The notes: generated by a model not told the origin, from the letters alone. DNA of 45,965 nt from Erysipelotrichaceae bacterium (GCA_017512885.1 JAFWEP010000014.1:1-45965); one strand, 5' to 3'; positions 1-5,632 are shown, numbered from the stretch's first letter. Program-made: numbers and translations.

Positions 1-80
1 CTCTCACAGAACTCATAGGGTACTCCTAAGGCATCCCCTATTGCTAAACCATAGATCGCATCGGTGAGCTTGCTGTTCAT
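1..80 (-). CDS. ADP-ribosylglycohydrolase family protein, N-terminal fragment
   Basis: Only the first 26 codons are inside the window; the gene continues off the left edge. The visible start reads MNSKLTDAIYGLAIGDALG and then VPYEF, the typical opening of the ADP-ribosylglycohydrolase (DraG/ARH) fold, where the GxxxGDALG stretch forms part of the Mg-ADP-ribose site. Members of this family remove ADP-ribose from proteins or from small acceptors. The start is fixed by a strong Shine-Dalgarno AGGAGG (89-95 region) about 8 nt upstream. A macrodomain gene lies directly upstream on the same strand with a similar promoter, so the two probably act together on ADP-ribose. Family assignment is good, but substrate and full length cannot be judged. 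Confidence 0.8.
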   Translation of the reverse strand, partial: MNSKLTDAIYGLAIGDALGVPYEFCE

Positions 81-106
81 AATGAAATACCTCCTGTACA
101 CTTAAG

Positions 107-141
107 ATTCTAAGCAGCGATGAGGCACAATAACCTGCCTC
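107..141 (-). promoter_or_regulatory. Promoter of the ADP-ribosylglycohydrolase gene with shared upstream element
   Basis: On the minus strand a -10 TAGAAT (107-112) is preceded at 17 bp by GGTTAT (130-135). That weak -35 lies inside the 14-mer GAGGCAGGTTATTG (128-141), which is repeated exactly at 1042-1055 upstream of the macrodomain gene. GAGGCA and TGCCTC also form a hairpin here. The start site would be near position 100, giving a leader of about 20 nt. The shared element suggests a common activator or repressor site. Confidence 0.5.
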
Positions 142-189
142 TCCTCCGCTGCCGGTTTACAATCACCGCTTATTTTCAGTCTTTATAAA

Positions 190-226
190 ACAAAAGATCT
201 TCCGCAGCATATGCTCCAAGGAAGAC
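190..226 (-). terminator. Probable terminator after the macrodomain gene
   Basis: Read on the minus strand, TCTTCC and GGAAGA (198-203 and 220-225) pair around a loop containing the palindrome GCATATGC, and a T-rich tail TCTTTTGTTTT follows. It lies about 25 nt beyond the macrodomain stop codon. The stem is short, so this is moderate evidence. Confidence 0.5.
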
Positions 227-250
227 CCTTATAATCGTTATAAACCTTAT

Positions 251-964
251 TCAGATGCTCTCAAGAGCTTTATTAACTATTCTTGTCGCAAGGGCGACTA
301 TCTTTTTCCGGTTCTCCGGATCATCAAGGAAACGTTGAACATTCTGCAGCTGCTGGTCAAACACTTCTTCAGCGATAGCTGCACTTGAATCAAAGATCTT
401 TCGAATCTTATCTCTTCTGGCCTGCTTCTTCTCTTCCTTCTTCAGATCTTCAGGGATCTCGATGACTTCGTAACCCTGCGTGCGGACAAAAGAAGTGACT
501 TTTTCTCCGAAAAGAACGATCACCGCTTTTTTCAGGTTCGTTCCTTCGAAAGATTCGATGCTTTTGATAGCGATCTCTAAAGCAAGTTCCCGATCAAATC
601 CGTTATTGCCGGAAGCCAGCAAAGGAAAGGCAATAGTGCTGCACCCCATCAGATCGGCTGCCCGCAGAGAAGAAAGATAAGCCGAGCTGAGAAGACCGTA
701 TTCGTTGTGACTGCCGTCGATCCATTTCGGTACGACGGCATGAATGATGTACTTTGCATCCAGATCATACGCCAGAGTAGGAACGGCACTGCCGACTTCA
801 CAGTTGCCGATCTTCCTGCATGCCGTTGTCAGTCTCTTTCTGCCGGCTGCTTTAAAGATCGCAGCTGAAGCTCCGCTGCCCTCTTTCAGTCCGGTATTTG
901 CCGGCAGAACGATCGCATCGCTGGTCATATTCACGATATCTGTTTTTACGAAATCAAACTGCAT
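251..964 (-). CDS. Macrodomain (ADP-ribose-binding / processing) protein
   Basis: A protein of about 237 residues whose first 160 residues form a macrodomain. The pattern is DAIVLPANTGLKEGSG (loop 1, with Asn of the PANT motif), GNCEVGSAV near residue 55 and FPLLASGNNGFDRELAL near residue 115. Macrodomains bind ADP-ribose and often hydrolyse ADP-ribosyl esters or O-acetyl-ADP-ribose. The last 75 residues are lysine/glutamate-rich and probably helical, with no family I recognise. I chose the second ATG (964) because AGAAAGGA lies at proper distance from it, whereas it abuts the ATG at 970. The ADP-ribosylglycohydrolase gene follows 170 bp downstream, so both probably work in reversing or sensing ADP-ribosylation; no ADP-ribosyltransferase is visible inside the window. 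Confidence 0.85.
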   Translation of the reverse strand: MQFDFVKTDIVNMTSDAIVLPANTGLKEGSGASAAIFKAAGRKRLTTACRKIGNCEVGSAVPTLAYDLDAKYIIHAVVPKWIDGSHNEYGLLSSAYLSSLRAADLMGCSTIAFPLLASGNNGFDRELALEIAIKSIESFEGTNLKKAVIVLFGEKVTSFVRTQGYEVIEIPEDLKKEEKKQARRDKIRKIFDSSAAIAEEVFDQQLQNVQRFLDDPENRKKIVALATRIVNKALESI

Positions 965-1021
965 ATTCATCCTTTCTGACTTCTCTGTATCTTCGCCAAT
1001 ACTTCATAGTCTACCAGAACT

Positions 1022-1055
1022 ATTATATCGCTCTCAGACAGCAATAACCTGCCTC
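1022..1055 (-). promoter_or_regulatory. Promoter of the macrodomain gene with shared upstream element
   Basis: On the minus strand, -10 TATAAT (1022-1027) is preceded at 16 bp by GGTTAT (1044-1049) within GAGGCAGGTTATTG (1042-1055). The same 14-mer sits at almost the same distance from the -10 of the neighbouring ADP-ribosylglycohydrolase promoter (128-141). The weak -35 in both suggests that the element is an activator site or a non-standard -35. Confidence 0.5.
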
Positions 1056-1126
1056 AGAGCCTTCTTTTCCCTTTTCATGACCCTGTACCCCTTTTACAGA
1101 AAAAACCTCTTAAAAGCCTTCTAACG

Positions 1127-1175
1127 GGGTAGGAAAACAGACTCTTGCCGGAAATAATATTTTAGAAAGGAGAAG
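1127..1175 (+). repeat. 49-bp intergenic repeat, copy A
   Basis: This stretch aligns without gaps to 2457-2505: GGGTAGGA, TTGCCG, TAATAT and AGAAAGGAGAAG occur in both at identical spacing (10, 4 and 3 nt between blocks), about 36 of 49 positions matching by eye. Similarity may extend leftwards (AAAAGCCT in both). Copy A precedes the toxin-antitoxin unit and copy B precedes the DUF3800 unit. Function unknown; it could be a conserved border or a regulatory leader. Confidence 0.6.
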
Positions 1176-1190
1176 TTCCTGTCTTGTTTC

Positions 1191-1210
1191 TTTAGCATAA
1201 TTATGCTAAA
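1191..1210. promoter_or_regulatory. 20-bp perfect palindrome, putative antitoxin operator
   Basis: TTTAGCATAATTATGCTAAA is a perfect inverted repeat ending 20 bp before the antitoxin ATG. Phd/YefM antitoxins normally bind palindromes overlapping their own promoter, so autoregulation is the natural reading. No clear -35/-10 pair can be assigned around it. Confidence 0.6.
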
Positions 1211-1230
1211 AGGGAGACGGAGGTGAAGAC

Positions 1231-1500
1231 ATGGATAAGATCCGTCCGGTATCCGATCTGCGCAATCATTTCGCTGAGATCTCCCGTCAGGTACACGAGA
1301 CGAAGGAACCCGTTTTTCTGACCAAAAACGGATATGGAGATATGGTCGTACTCAGTATGGAAGCCTACGAAGAACTGCGTCTGGACTCGGAAGTTTATCA
1401 GAAACTGCTGGAAGCAGAAGAAGGATACCGTCTTCAAGGGAAGACGTATTCTTCCAAAGAAGTGTTAAAAGAACTGAAAGAAAGCCTGAAGAATGTATAA
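1231..1500 (+). CDS. Type II antitoxin, Phd/YefM family
   Basis: An 89-residue protein. Residues 1-55 (MDKIRPVSDLRNHFAEI, then EPVFLTKNGYGDMVVLS and EAYEEL) match the Phd/YefM DNA-binding fold: a dimerising N-terminal half that accepts the operator and a helical acidic/lysine-rich C-terminus that wraps the toxin. The start has a strong ribosome site GGAGGTGAAG. The end overlaps the toxin start by 8 bp, the normal arrangement for translational coupling. A 20-bp palindrome lies immediately upstream. Expected role: neutralises the RelE/ParE-like toxin and represses the pair. Confidence 0.9.
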   Translation: MDKIRPVSDLRNHFAEISRQVHETKEPVFLTKNGYGDMVVLSMEAYEELRLDSEVYQKLLEAEEGYRLQGKTYSSKEVLKELKESLKNV

Positions 1501-1795
1501 GATCGCCTATCAGGAAGCAGCTTTGCACGATCTCAAAGAGATCGTGCACTATATCGCCGAAGCTTCCGGGGAACCTGCAGCCGCTGAAAGACTGGCTGAA
1601 GAGATCATCCAGGCAGCCGACTCCCTGCAGGAGATGCCCTACCGCTGTCCGCTCTATCTGCCGCTGCGCCCTCTGCAGAAAGAATACCGGCGGCTCTTCG
1701 TGCAGCGCTGGTATCTTTACTACTGGGTCGATGAAGAAAAGAAAACGGTCATGATCAGCAGGGTCATCCATGGCCGCAGAAGGTTTTCTGAATAA
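1493..1795 (+). CDS. Type II toxin, RelE/ParE superfamily
   Basis: A 100-residue basic protein. MYKIAYQEAALHDLKEIVHYI is the family opening (strand, then helix with LKEIVHYIA); SLQEMPYRCP near residue 43, RRLFVQRWYLYYWVDEE near residue 65 and the C-terminal VMISRVIHGRR strand with basic residues are typical of RelE/ParE folds. RelE-type members cleave mRNA in the ribosome and ParE-type members poison gyrase. RVIHGRR resembles the ParE-like end, but the sequence alone does not settle the target. It overlaps the antitoxin by 8 bp, has no start signal of its own and should depend on coupling. It appears intact. Confidence 0.88.
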   Translation: MYKIAYQEAALHDLKEIVHYIAEASGEPAAAERLAEEIIQAADSLQEMPYRCPLYLPLRPLQKEYRRLFVQRWYLYYWVDEEKKTVMISRVIHGRRRFSE

Positions 1796-1805
1796 TGTTG
1801 ACCAT

Positions 1806-1863
1806 AACTGTGTACAATAGAGCCGAAGGAGGCAACAATGATCCAGAGAGACTGTACACAGTT
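1806..1863 (+). promoter_or_regulatory. Putative YefM-type operator: two TGTACA sites and a 10-bp inverted repeat
   Basis: AACTGTGTAC (1806-1815) and GTACACAGTT (1854-1863) are perfect inverted repeats flanking the start codon at 1838. Each contains a TGTACA hexamer (1811-1816 and 1853-1858), 42 bp apart, about four helical turns. TGTACA is the known core of YefM-YoeB operators. The -10-like TACAAT (1813-1818) overlaps the first site. This supports retained autoregulation by the downstream antitoxin. Confidence 0.55.
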
Positions 1864-2287
1864 CCGGAAACATATGGAAACAGACCTTGATCTCATTCTC
1901 GAAGACGGTGAGACCCTGATCGTCAGCTGCAAGGATGACCGGAAAGTTGTGATCCTTTCCGAAGAGGCCTATAACAACCTTCTGGAGAATATCTACATCA
2001 TGGAAAACAAGGCCAATCATGACTGGCTCAGCGAATCGCTGAAGCAGTTGGAAAACGGAAAGACCATTGCGGAGAATGAAGATCTGCTGAAGATATCCGA
2101 AGAATTCATCAACAGGAACCGTAAGGCTTATACATGGCTGGCAAAGGGTCACGAAGAACGTCTTTCCCGGGAAGAAAAGATCATCGCGAAGATGAGACGG
2201 GAAGTCGACAGAGCGAAAACAGATCCGACAGTGAAACGTTATAAAGATTACGAGGACTTCTTAACTGACATGAAAAAAGAAGACTGA
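1838..2287 (+). CDS. YefM-like antitoxin with C-terminal extension, no adjacent toxin
   Basis: A 149-residue protein. The first 80 residues match YefM: RKVVILSEEAYNNLLENIYI, then ENKANHDWLSESLKQLENGK, equivalent to the ILSLEDYNSLMETLYLL-type core plus the toxin-binding tail. YefM is usually about 80-90 residues and is followed by a YoeB/Txe toxin. Here about 65 further residues follow, highly charged (KGHEERLSREEKIIAKMRRE, then a DYEDFLTDMKKED end), and no toxin gene follows. The charged tail is not a recognisable RelE/YoeB domain. The start is supported by GAAGGAGG. It could be an orphan regulator, an antitoxin acting in trans, or a remnant fused to unrelated sequence. Confidence 0.75.
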   Translation: MIQRDCTQFRKHMETDLDLILEDGETLIVSCKDDRKVVILSEEAYNNLLENIYIMENKANHDWLSESLKQLENGKTIAENEDLLKISEEFINRNRKAYTWLAKGHEERLSREEKIIAKMRREVDRAKTDPTVKRYKDYEDFLTDMKKED

Positions 2288-2290
2288 TCT

Positions 2291-2316
2291 GCCCCTTCTC
2301 CGGGGCTTTTCTTTTC
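2291..2316 (+). terminator. Terminator of the toxin-antitoxin / YefM-like unit
   Basis: GCCCC and GGGGC (2291-2295, 2302-2306) pair across TTCTCC and run into TTTTCTTTT, a few bases beyond the YefM-like stop codon. Confidence 0.7.
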
Positions 2317-2332
2317 GGTGTACCCTGTATCC

Positions 2333-2429
2333 TCCCAAAGAAAAAAACCCTTCAGAAGGGCTGTAAATGCGTCTAGTCGTTCTTCCGGAGACGGTCCAGG
2401 ACATCACTGATGAGGAAGGTCGTTTCGAT
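2333..2429 (-). pseudogene. Degenerate duplicate of the 3' end of coaD with its terminator
   Basis: Bases 2333-2401 are a direct repeat of 3332-3405: the same CCTCCCAAAGAAAAAA tail, a terminator, and GCGTCTAGTCGTTCTT. Translated on the minus strand the copy reads IETTFLIS joined in frame to DVLDRLRKND and a stop (TAG at 2373-2375). In the real coaD these two stretches (IETVFLVS and DVLDRLRKND) are separated by about 34 residues, so the copy has lost that segment and everything upstream. The terminator stem has diverged while still pairing (CCCTT/AAGGG). It lies in the 358-bp gap between the YefM-like and DUF3800 genes and marks a duplication or recombination border. Confidence 0.8.
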
Positions 2430-2456
2430 CTCAAGTTGCACAAAAAAAGCCTGTTC

Positions 2457-2505
2457 GGGTAGGATTTTCCCCTTTTGCCGACAGTAATATGTCAGAAAGG
2501 AGAAG
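2457..2505 (+). repeat. 49-bp intergenic repeat, copy B
   Basis: Ungapped counterpart of 1127-1175 with the same block order and spacing. It starts 27 bp beyond the coaD-tail remnant and ends 16 bp before the -35 of the DUF3800 promoter. See copy A. Confidence 0.6.
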
Positions 2506-2521
2506 AAACGTTTGTCATACA

Positions 2522-2550
2522 TTGAAAAAGCATTCGACTCATGTTATCAT
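2522..2550 (+). promoter_or_regulatory. Strong promoter of the DUF3800 leader RNA
   Basis: TTGAAA (2522-2527), a 17-bp spacer, then TATCAT (2545-2550) with an extended -10 TGT in front. Transcription should begin near 2557, about 89 nt before the DUF3800 start codon. This is one of the clearest promoters in the window. Confidence 0.75.
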
Positions 2551-2556
2551 GATGCC

Positions 2557-2632
2557 ACGATATTATGGGCTGGTCGTAAGACCCGGGTCCAACTCACGTG
2601 GCGGGAAGACTTCCCGCCATTCTTAATTCTTG
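2557..2632 (+). ncRNA. Structured leader RNA upstream of the DUF3800 gene
   Basis: The predicted transcript holds two hairpins. The first is GGTC-GTAA-GACC (2572-2583) with a GNRA-type tetraloop, running into the self-complementary GACCCGGGTC (2580-2589). The second is an 8-bp G+C-rich stem GGCGGGAA/TTCCCGCC (2600-2607 with 2611-2618), extendable by U-A and G-U pairs, with a 3-nt loop and followed by TTCTTAATTCTT, resembling an imperfect intrinsic terminator. No reading frame of note is present. Families of conserved RNAs named DUF3800-I to -XI have been described next to DUF3800 genes; whether this is one of them needs a covariance search. It could be a separate small RNA, an attenuator or a cis-regulator. 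Confidence 0.6.
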
Positions 2633-2645
2633 ATCGATATGTCTC

Positions 2646-3323
2646 ATGAAAGAACTGAGTATTTTTGTTGATGAAAGCGGTGACCTCGGACCATTCAGCA
2701 ATCATTCACCGTTTTACATTGTTTCCATGGTGTTCCATGATCAACTGTACTCTATAAGCAGAGAGATAGCGTATCTCGATCGCGAACTCGAGATCCTTGG
2801 TCTGGGAGGACACGTCATACATACCGAACCTCTGATACGAAGAGAAGAAGATTACAAAGACCTGTCTCCCAACGAAAGAAGAGCCATCTTCACGAAACTC
2901 TTCTTTTTCCTGATGAAATGCCCGGTTCGATATAAAGCTTTCCTTTTTCGCAAGGATGAATATCATGATCTGTTTAAACTTCAGGGAAGGATCGCTCGGG
3001 AAATATCCCGGTTTATTCGACAGAATCTGGTCTGTTTCCAGACCTACGACCGGGTCATTCTCTACTACGATAACGGCCAGCATGAACTGAATCGGATCCT
3101 GAATACTGTCCTTGCAGCGGAACTGTCACAATACGATGTGCGAAAAGTACTTCCGATCGATTATAAACTTTTTCAGACCGCTGATCTGATCTGTACACTG
3201 ACTCTATTGGAACAAAAATGTACGGATCACCGTTTGTCACGGTCCGAGCTGTTGCTCTTTCACAATGAAAGATCACTCAGGAAGGACTTTTTGAAACCAT
3301 TAAAAAGAAAAGAATGGATTTAG
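2646..3323 (+). CDS. DUF3800 domain protein (predicted RNase H-like fold)
   Basis: A 225-residue protein. The N-terminus ELSIFVDESGDLGPFSNHS carries the DESGD signature of DUF3800; VILYYDNGQHELNRIL near residue 140 and DYKLFQTADLICTLTLLE near residue 180 supply the further conserved acidic residues (D-Q-ADL). The pattern of acidic residues at strand ends is compatible with an RNase H-like metal-dependent nuclease, but catalysis is not proven for the family. DUF3800 genes are common in mobile and defence-rich regions. No Shine-Dalgarno precedes the ATG (GATCGATATGTCTC), so translation may depend on the leader RNA. The gene sits between a coaD-tail remnant and the true coaD, indicating acquisition. 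Product assignment to the family is firm, role unknown. Confidence 0.85.
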   Translation: MKELSIFVDESGDLGPFSNHSPFYIVSMVFHDQLYSISREIAYLDRELEILGLGGHVIHTEPLIRREEDYKDLSPNERRAIFTKLFFFLMKCPVRYKAFLFRKDEYHDLFKLQGRIAREISRFIRQNLVCFQTYDRVILYYDNGQHELNRILNTVLAAELSQYDVRKVLPIDYKLFQTADLICTLTLLEQKCTDHRLSRSELLLFHNERSLRKDFLKPLKRKEWI

Positions 3324-3331
3324 TATCGGTC

Positions 3332-3366
3332 TCCTCCCAAAGAAAAAAGCCCCTGAGAGGGCTTAA
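3332..3366 (-). terminator. coaD terminator
   Basis: On the minus strand AAGCCC and GGGCTT pair (about 3350-3365) and are followed by TTTTTTCTTTGGGAGG. The hairpin lies 10 nt after the coaD stop. The same flank is duplicated at 2333-2365. It could also terminate the converging DUF3800 transcript, although that direction lacks a T-run. Confidence 0.75.
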
Positions 3367-3374
3367 GAATGCGT

Positions 3375-3860
3375 CTAGTCGTTCTTTCTGAGACGGTCCA
3401 GGACGTCTTCGTGGATCGCTGAGGGGATGAAGGAAGAGATGTCTCCGCCGTACTGAGCGACTTCCTTGGCAATGGAGGAACTCAGGAAAGAGTATTCGGG
3501 CTTGCTGACGAGGAAGACCGTTTCGATGTTCGGGTTGACCCGCATGTTGGAGGTAGCCAGGGACAGTTCGTATTCATAGTCGACGACGGCCCGGATGCCT
3601 CTTACCAGTGCCTGACATTCCAGTTTCCTGGCCAGATCGATGGTCAGGCCCTGACCGATGACGACATGGACATTGGGCATGTCTTTGACACACTTTTCGA
3701 TCAGATGCTTACGTTCTTCTTCCGAGAACTCACATTTCTTGTTGGGGTTCTTCATGATGGCGACATAAAGGATGTCGTACATTTTGGCGGCACGTTCGAT
3801 GATATCCAGATGTCCATAAGTGATCGGGTCGAAAGTACCCGGGTACATAGCGATTCTCAC
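3375..3860 (-). CDS. coaD: Phosphopantetheine adenylyltransferase
   Basis: A 161-residue enzyme joining ATP and 4'-phosphopantetheine to dephospho-CoA, the fourth step of CoA synthesis. RIAMYPGTFDPITYGHLDII holds the nucleotidyltransferase TxGH-type motif (TYGH), ALVRGIRAVVDYEYE follows in the middle and SFLSSSIAKEVAQYGGDIS holds the SSS-x-K region. Length is standard. I chose the GTG at 3858-3860 because AAGGAGAA lies upstream and the family begins right there; the in-frame ATG further upstream lies inside rsmD. The start overlaps the rsmD stop by 4 bp (GTGA). Its 3' end is partially duplicated at 2373-2429. Confidence 0.97.
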   Translation of the reverse strand: MRIAMYPGTFDPITYGHLDIIERAAKMYDILYVAIMKNPNKKCEFSEEERKHLIEKCVKDMPNVHVVIGQGLTIDLARKLECQALVRGIRAVVDYEYELSLATSNMRVNPNIETVFLVSKPEYSFLSSSIAKEVAQYGGDISSFIPSAIHEDVLDRLRKND

Positions 3861-4399
3861 GATCGGTTCTCCTTGTAATAACATAAGCGGCTGACTCCAT
3901 ACTTCTTCTGTTTTACCAGTACAAAGGGTCCAACAGTTTCCTCTACCGGAGAAGCAGAGCTCTCCTCGTAGATCAGGGTACCCTCAGCCTTTAAGATACC
4001 CTTTTTGTGAATTAATTCTAATAGTTTTTGTTTATGGATATATGCATATGGCGGATCCAGGAAGATAAGGTCGAAAGAAGCCTCTGTTTTGGCTAAAAAG
4101 GCTTCTGCCGAGAGGTCAGTGACCTCTGCTTCTTCCCTGGCCTTCGTCAGATTCTCCTTAATGACCTTTACGGCTTTGGGAGAATGATCGTTGAAGACGA
4201 CCGGGCAGGCCCCTCTCGAGAGAGCTTCGATGCCGACGGCACCGGAACCGGCGAAGAGGTCGAGGAAGGAGAGATCAGAGATGTTGCCTAAGGAAGAGAA
4301 CAAAGCTTCCTTGAGGGCATCCTTGGAAGGACGGGTATCCTCCCCTTCCGGAGCATTCAGACGTAAGCCCTTGTGCTTACCGGAGATCACTCGCAGCAT
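3857..4399 (-). CDS. rsmD: 16S rRNA (guanine966-N2)-methyltransferase RsmD
   Basis: A 180-residue SAM-dependent methyltransferase acting on G966 of 16S rRNA. MLRVISGKHKGLRLNAPEG is the family opening, TRPSKDALKEALFSSL follows, FLDLFAGSGAVGIEALSRG is the SAM motif, and FDLIFLDPPYA near residue 115 is the catalytic D/N-PP-Y. Start ATG lies 23 bp inside the upstream ftsW and the stop overlaps coaD, so the three genes are translated as a coupled set. rsmD-coaD adjacency is very common in Bacillota. Confidence 0.96.
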   Translation of the reverse strand: MLRVISGKHKGLRLNAPEGEDTRPSKDALKEALFSSLGNISDLSFLDLFAGSGAVGIEALSRGACPVVFNDHSPKAVKVIKENLTKAREEAEVTDLSAEAFLAKTEASFDLIFLDPPYAYIHKQKLLELIHKKGILKAEGTLIYEESSASPVEETVGPFVLVKQKKYGVSRLCYYKENRS

Positions 4400-5573
4400 T
4401 GGCTTTCTCCCGGTTGTAGCGGACGATCTCGGAATCGGCGAGACCGACGGAAGCTAAGGCAGCGATCAAAGATGTGCCGCCTGAAGATAACAGCAGCAGC
4501 GGAACACCGGTCAGCGGGATCAGACCGCTGACGCCGCCGACGTTGAGGATGAAGTGCAGCACGAAATACATGAAGACGCCGACCATGACGAGCCTGGAAC
4601 GTTCCGAGCGCATATGCAGGGAGTAACGGACTAAAGGCAGCAGGATCAGGGCATAGAGGACGACGATCGGGATGAAACCGAAGAGGACGCCCATCTCTTC
4701 GACGATGACCGGCAGGATGAAGTCACTGGAGGGGTTCGGGAAGTTCATGAATTTGTGAATGGACTGCCCGTAACCGAGACCGAACCAGCCGCCGGTCGCA
4801 AAGGAAACGAGGCCCATGATCAGGTGGAAACCGGTATTGTAGGGATCCAGGAAGGGATTGGCCGAGGCCATGAACCTTCCTAAACGGTAGTCCCCTTCGC
4901 CTAAGATGGCGGTCAGGATCGCAGTGCCGATCGGCGAGAGCAGGATGACCGCTCCGGCGATGGCTGCGATGAAGAGCAGCAGCATCCATCTTCTGTACAG
5001 TTCGCAGCCCGGCAGCCGCGATACCAGCAGCATGACGTAGGCGATGCCGATCAATACGATCGCGGAACCGAAGTCCTTTTCGATGAGCACCACGATCCCG
5101 AAAAACATCAGTCCGACCAGGATGAGATGCTGGAAGTTCTTCCGGTTCCTTTCCCTTCCTTCGTCTCTGCCCAAGAGCTTCGCAAAGTAGGCGATCTCGA
5201 AGAGCTTGGCGAATTCGGAAGGCTGGATGGTGAAGCCGCCGAAGTGGATCCAGGCGTAAGCGCCGCCTAAAGGACCGAAGAGACGGGTCGAGATCAGTAA
5301 GGCGGTGATGACGATCAGACCGGTCTTGAAGAGCGGTCTGCGCAAGCGCAAAAGGTCCGTATGGGAGATCACGACCATCGCGGCTACGCCAACACCGGAG
5401 TAGATCAGCTGTTTCAGGATCGAACGCAGGATGACGGTGCTGTCACCGACACTCCGGCTCATCTCGGCCGAGACGATCATGAAGGAACCGTAGACGGTCA
5501 ATAAAAGAGCCGCCAGCAGGACGGTACGGTTACTGTAAGCGGGAAATAAACGAAAAGACCTCTTTTTTGACAT
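4377..5573 (-). CDS. ftsW: SEDS peptidoglycan glycosyltransferase, FtsW/RodA family
   Basis: A 398-residue integral membrane protein with about ten hydrophobic segments. WIHFGGFTIQPSEFAKL near residue 108 is the SEDS signature, ANPFLDPYNTGFHLIMG near residue 238 and FILNVGGVSGLIPLTGVPL then SSGGTSLIAALASVGL near residue 345 are the conserved C-terminal loops. SEDS proteins polymerise lipid II, FtsW at the septum and RodA along the wall. FtsW is preferred from the C-terminal VSGLIPLTGVPL pattern and gene context, but RodA cannot be excluded without a tree. The -10 box lies only 6 nt before the ATG. Confidence 0.88.
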   Translation of the reverse strand: MSKKRSFRLFPAYSNRTVLLAALLLTVYGSFMIVSAEMSRSVGDSTVILRSILKQLIYSGVGVAAMVVISHTDLLRLRRPLFKTGLIVITALLISTRLFGPLGGAYAWIHFGGFTIQPSEFAKLFEIAYFAKLLGRDEGRERNRKNFQHLILVGLMFFGIVVLIEKDFGSAIVLIGIAYVMLLVSRLPGCELYRRWMLLLFIAAIAGAVILLSPIGTAILTAILGEGDYRLGRFMASANPFLDPYNTGFHLIMGLVSFATGGWFGLGYGQSIHKFMNFPNPSSDFILPVIVEEMGVLFGFIPIVVLYALILLPLVRYSLHMRSERSRLVMVGVFMYFVLHFILNVGGVSGLIPLTGVPLLLLSSGGTSLIAALASVGLADSEIVRYNREKANAASDLR

Positions 5574-5579
5574 AGCCTC

Positions 5580-5625
5580 ATTTTAGCATATTCCCTTCGC
5601 ATCAAAGAGGGAAATAGTATATAAT
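5580..5625. promoter_or_regulatory. Divergent promoters of ftsW and def, each abutting its start codon
   Basis: For def, TATAAT (5620-5625) is followed by 7 nt and then the ATG; -35 is weak. For ftsW on the minus strand, extended -10 TGCTAAAAT (core 5580-5585) is followed by 6 nt and then the ATG. A TTCCCT/AGGGAA inverted repeat (5591-5596, 5608-5613) lies between them. Both mRNAs would be leaderless or nearly so. Confidence 0.6.
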
Positions 5626-5632
5626 ACTGACG

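Noticed and set aside
1798-1803. TTGACC as -35 of the YefM-like gene
   Set aside because: It is only 9 bp from the TACAAT box, too close to be a functional pair.
1352-2152. A 266-codon minus-strand frame across the toxin-antitoxin genes
   Set aside because: It runs through three well-supported plus-strand genes and resembles no protein family.
2261-2443. A 60-codon minus-strand frame over the coaD remnant
   Set aside because: It is out of frame with the coaD similarity and depends on a TTG start without ribosome site.
4377-5573. RodA rather than FtsW
   Set aside because: Not ruled out, but the C-terminal VSGLIPLTGVPL pattern favours FtsW; kept as a caveat only.
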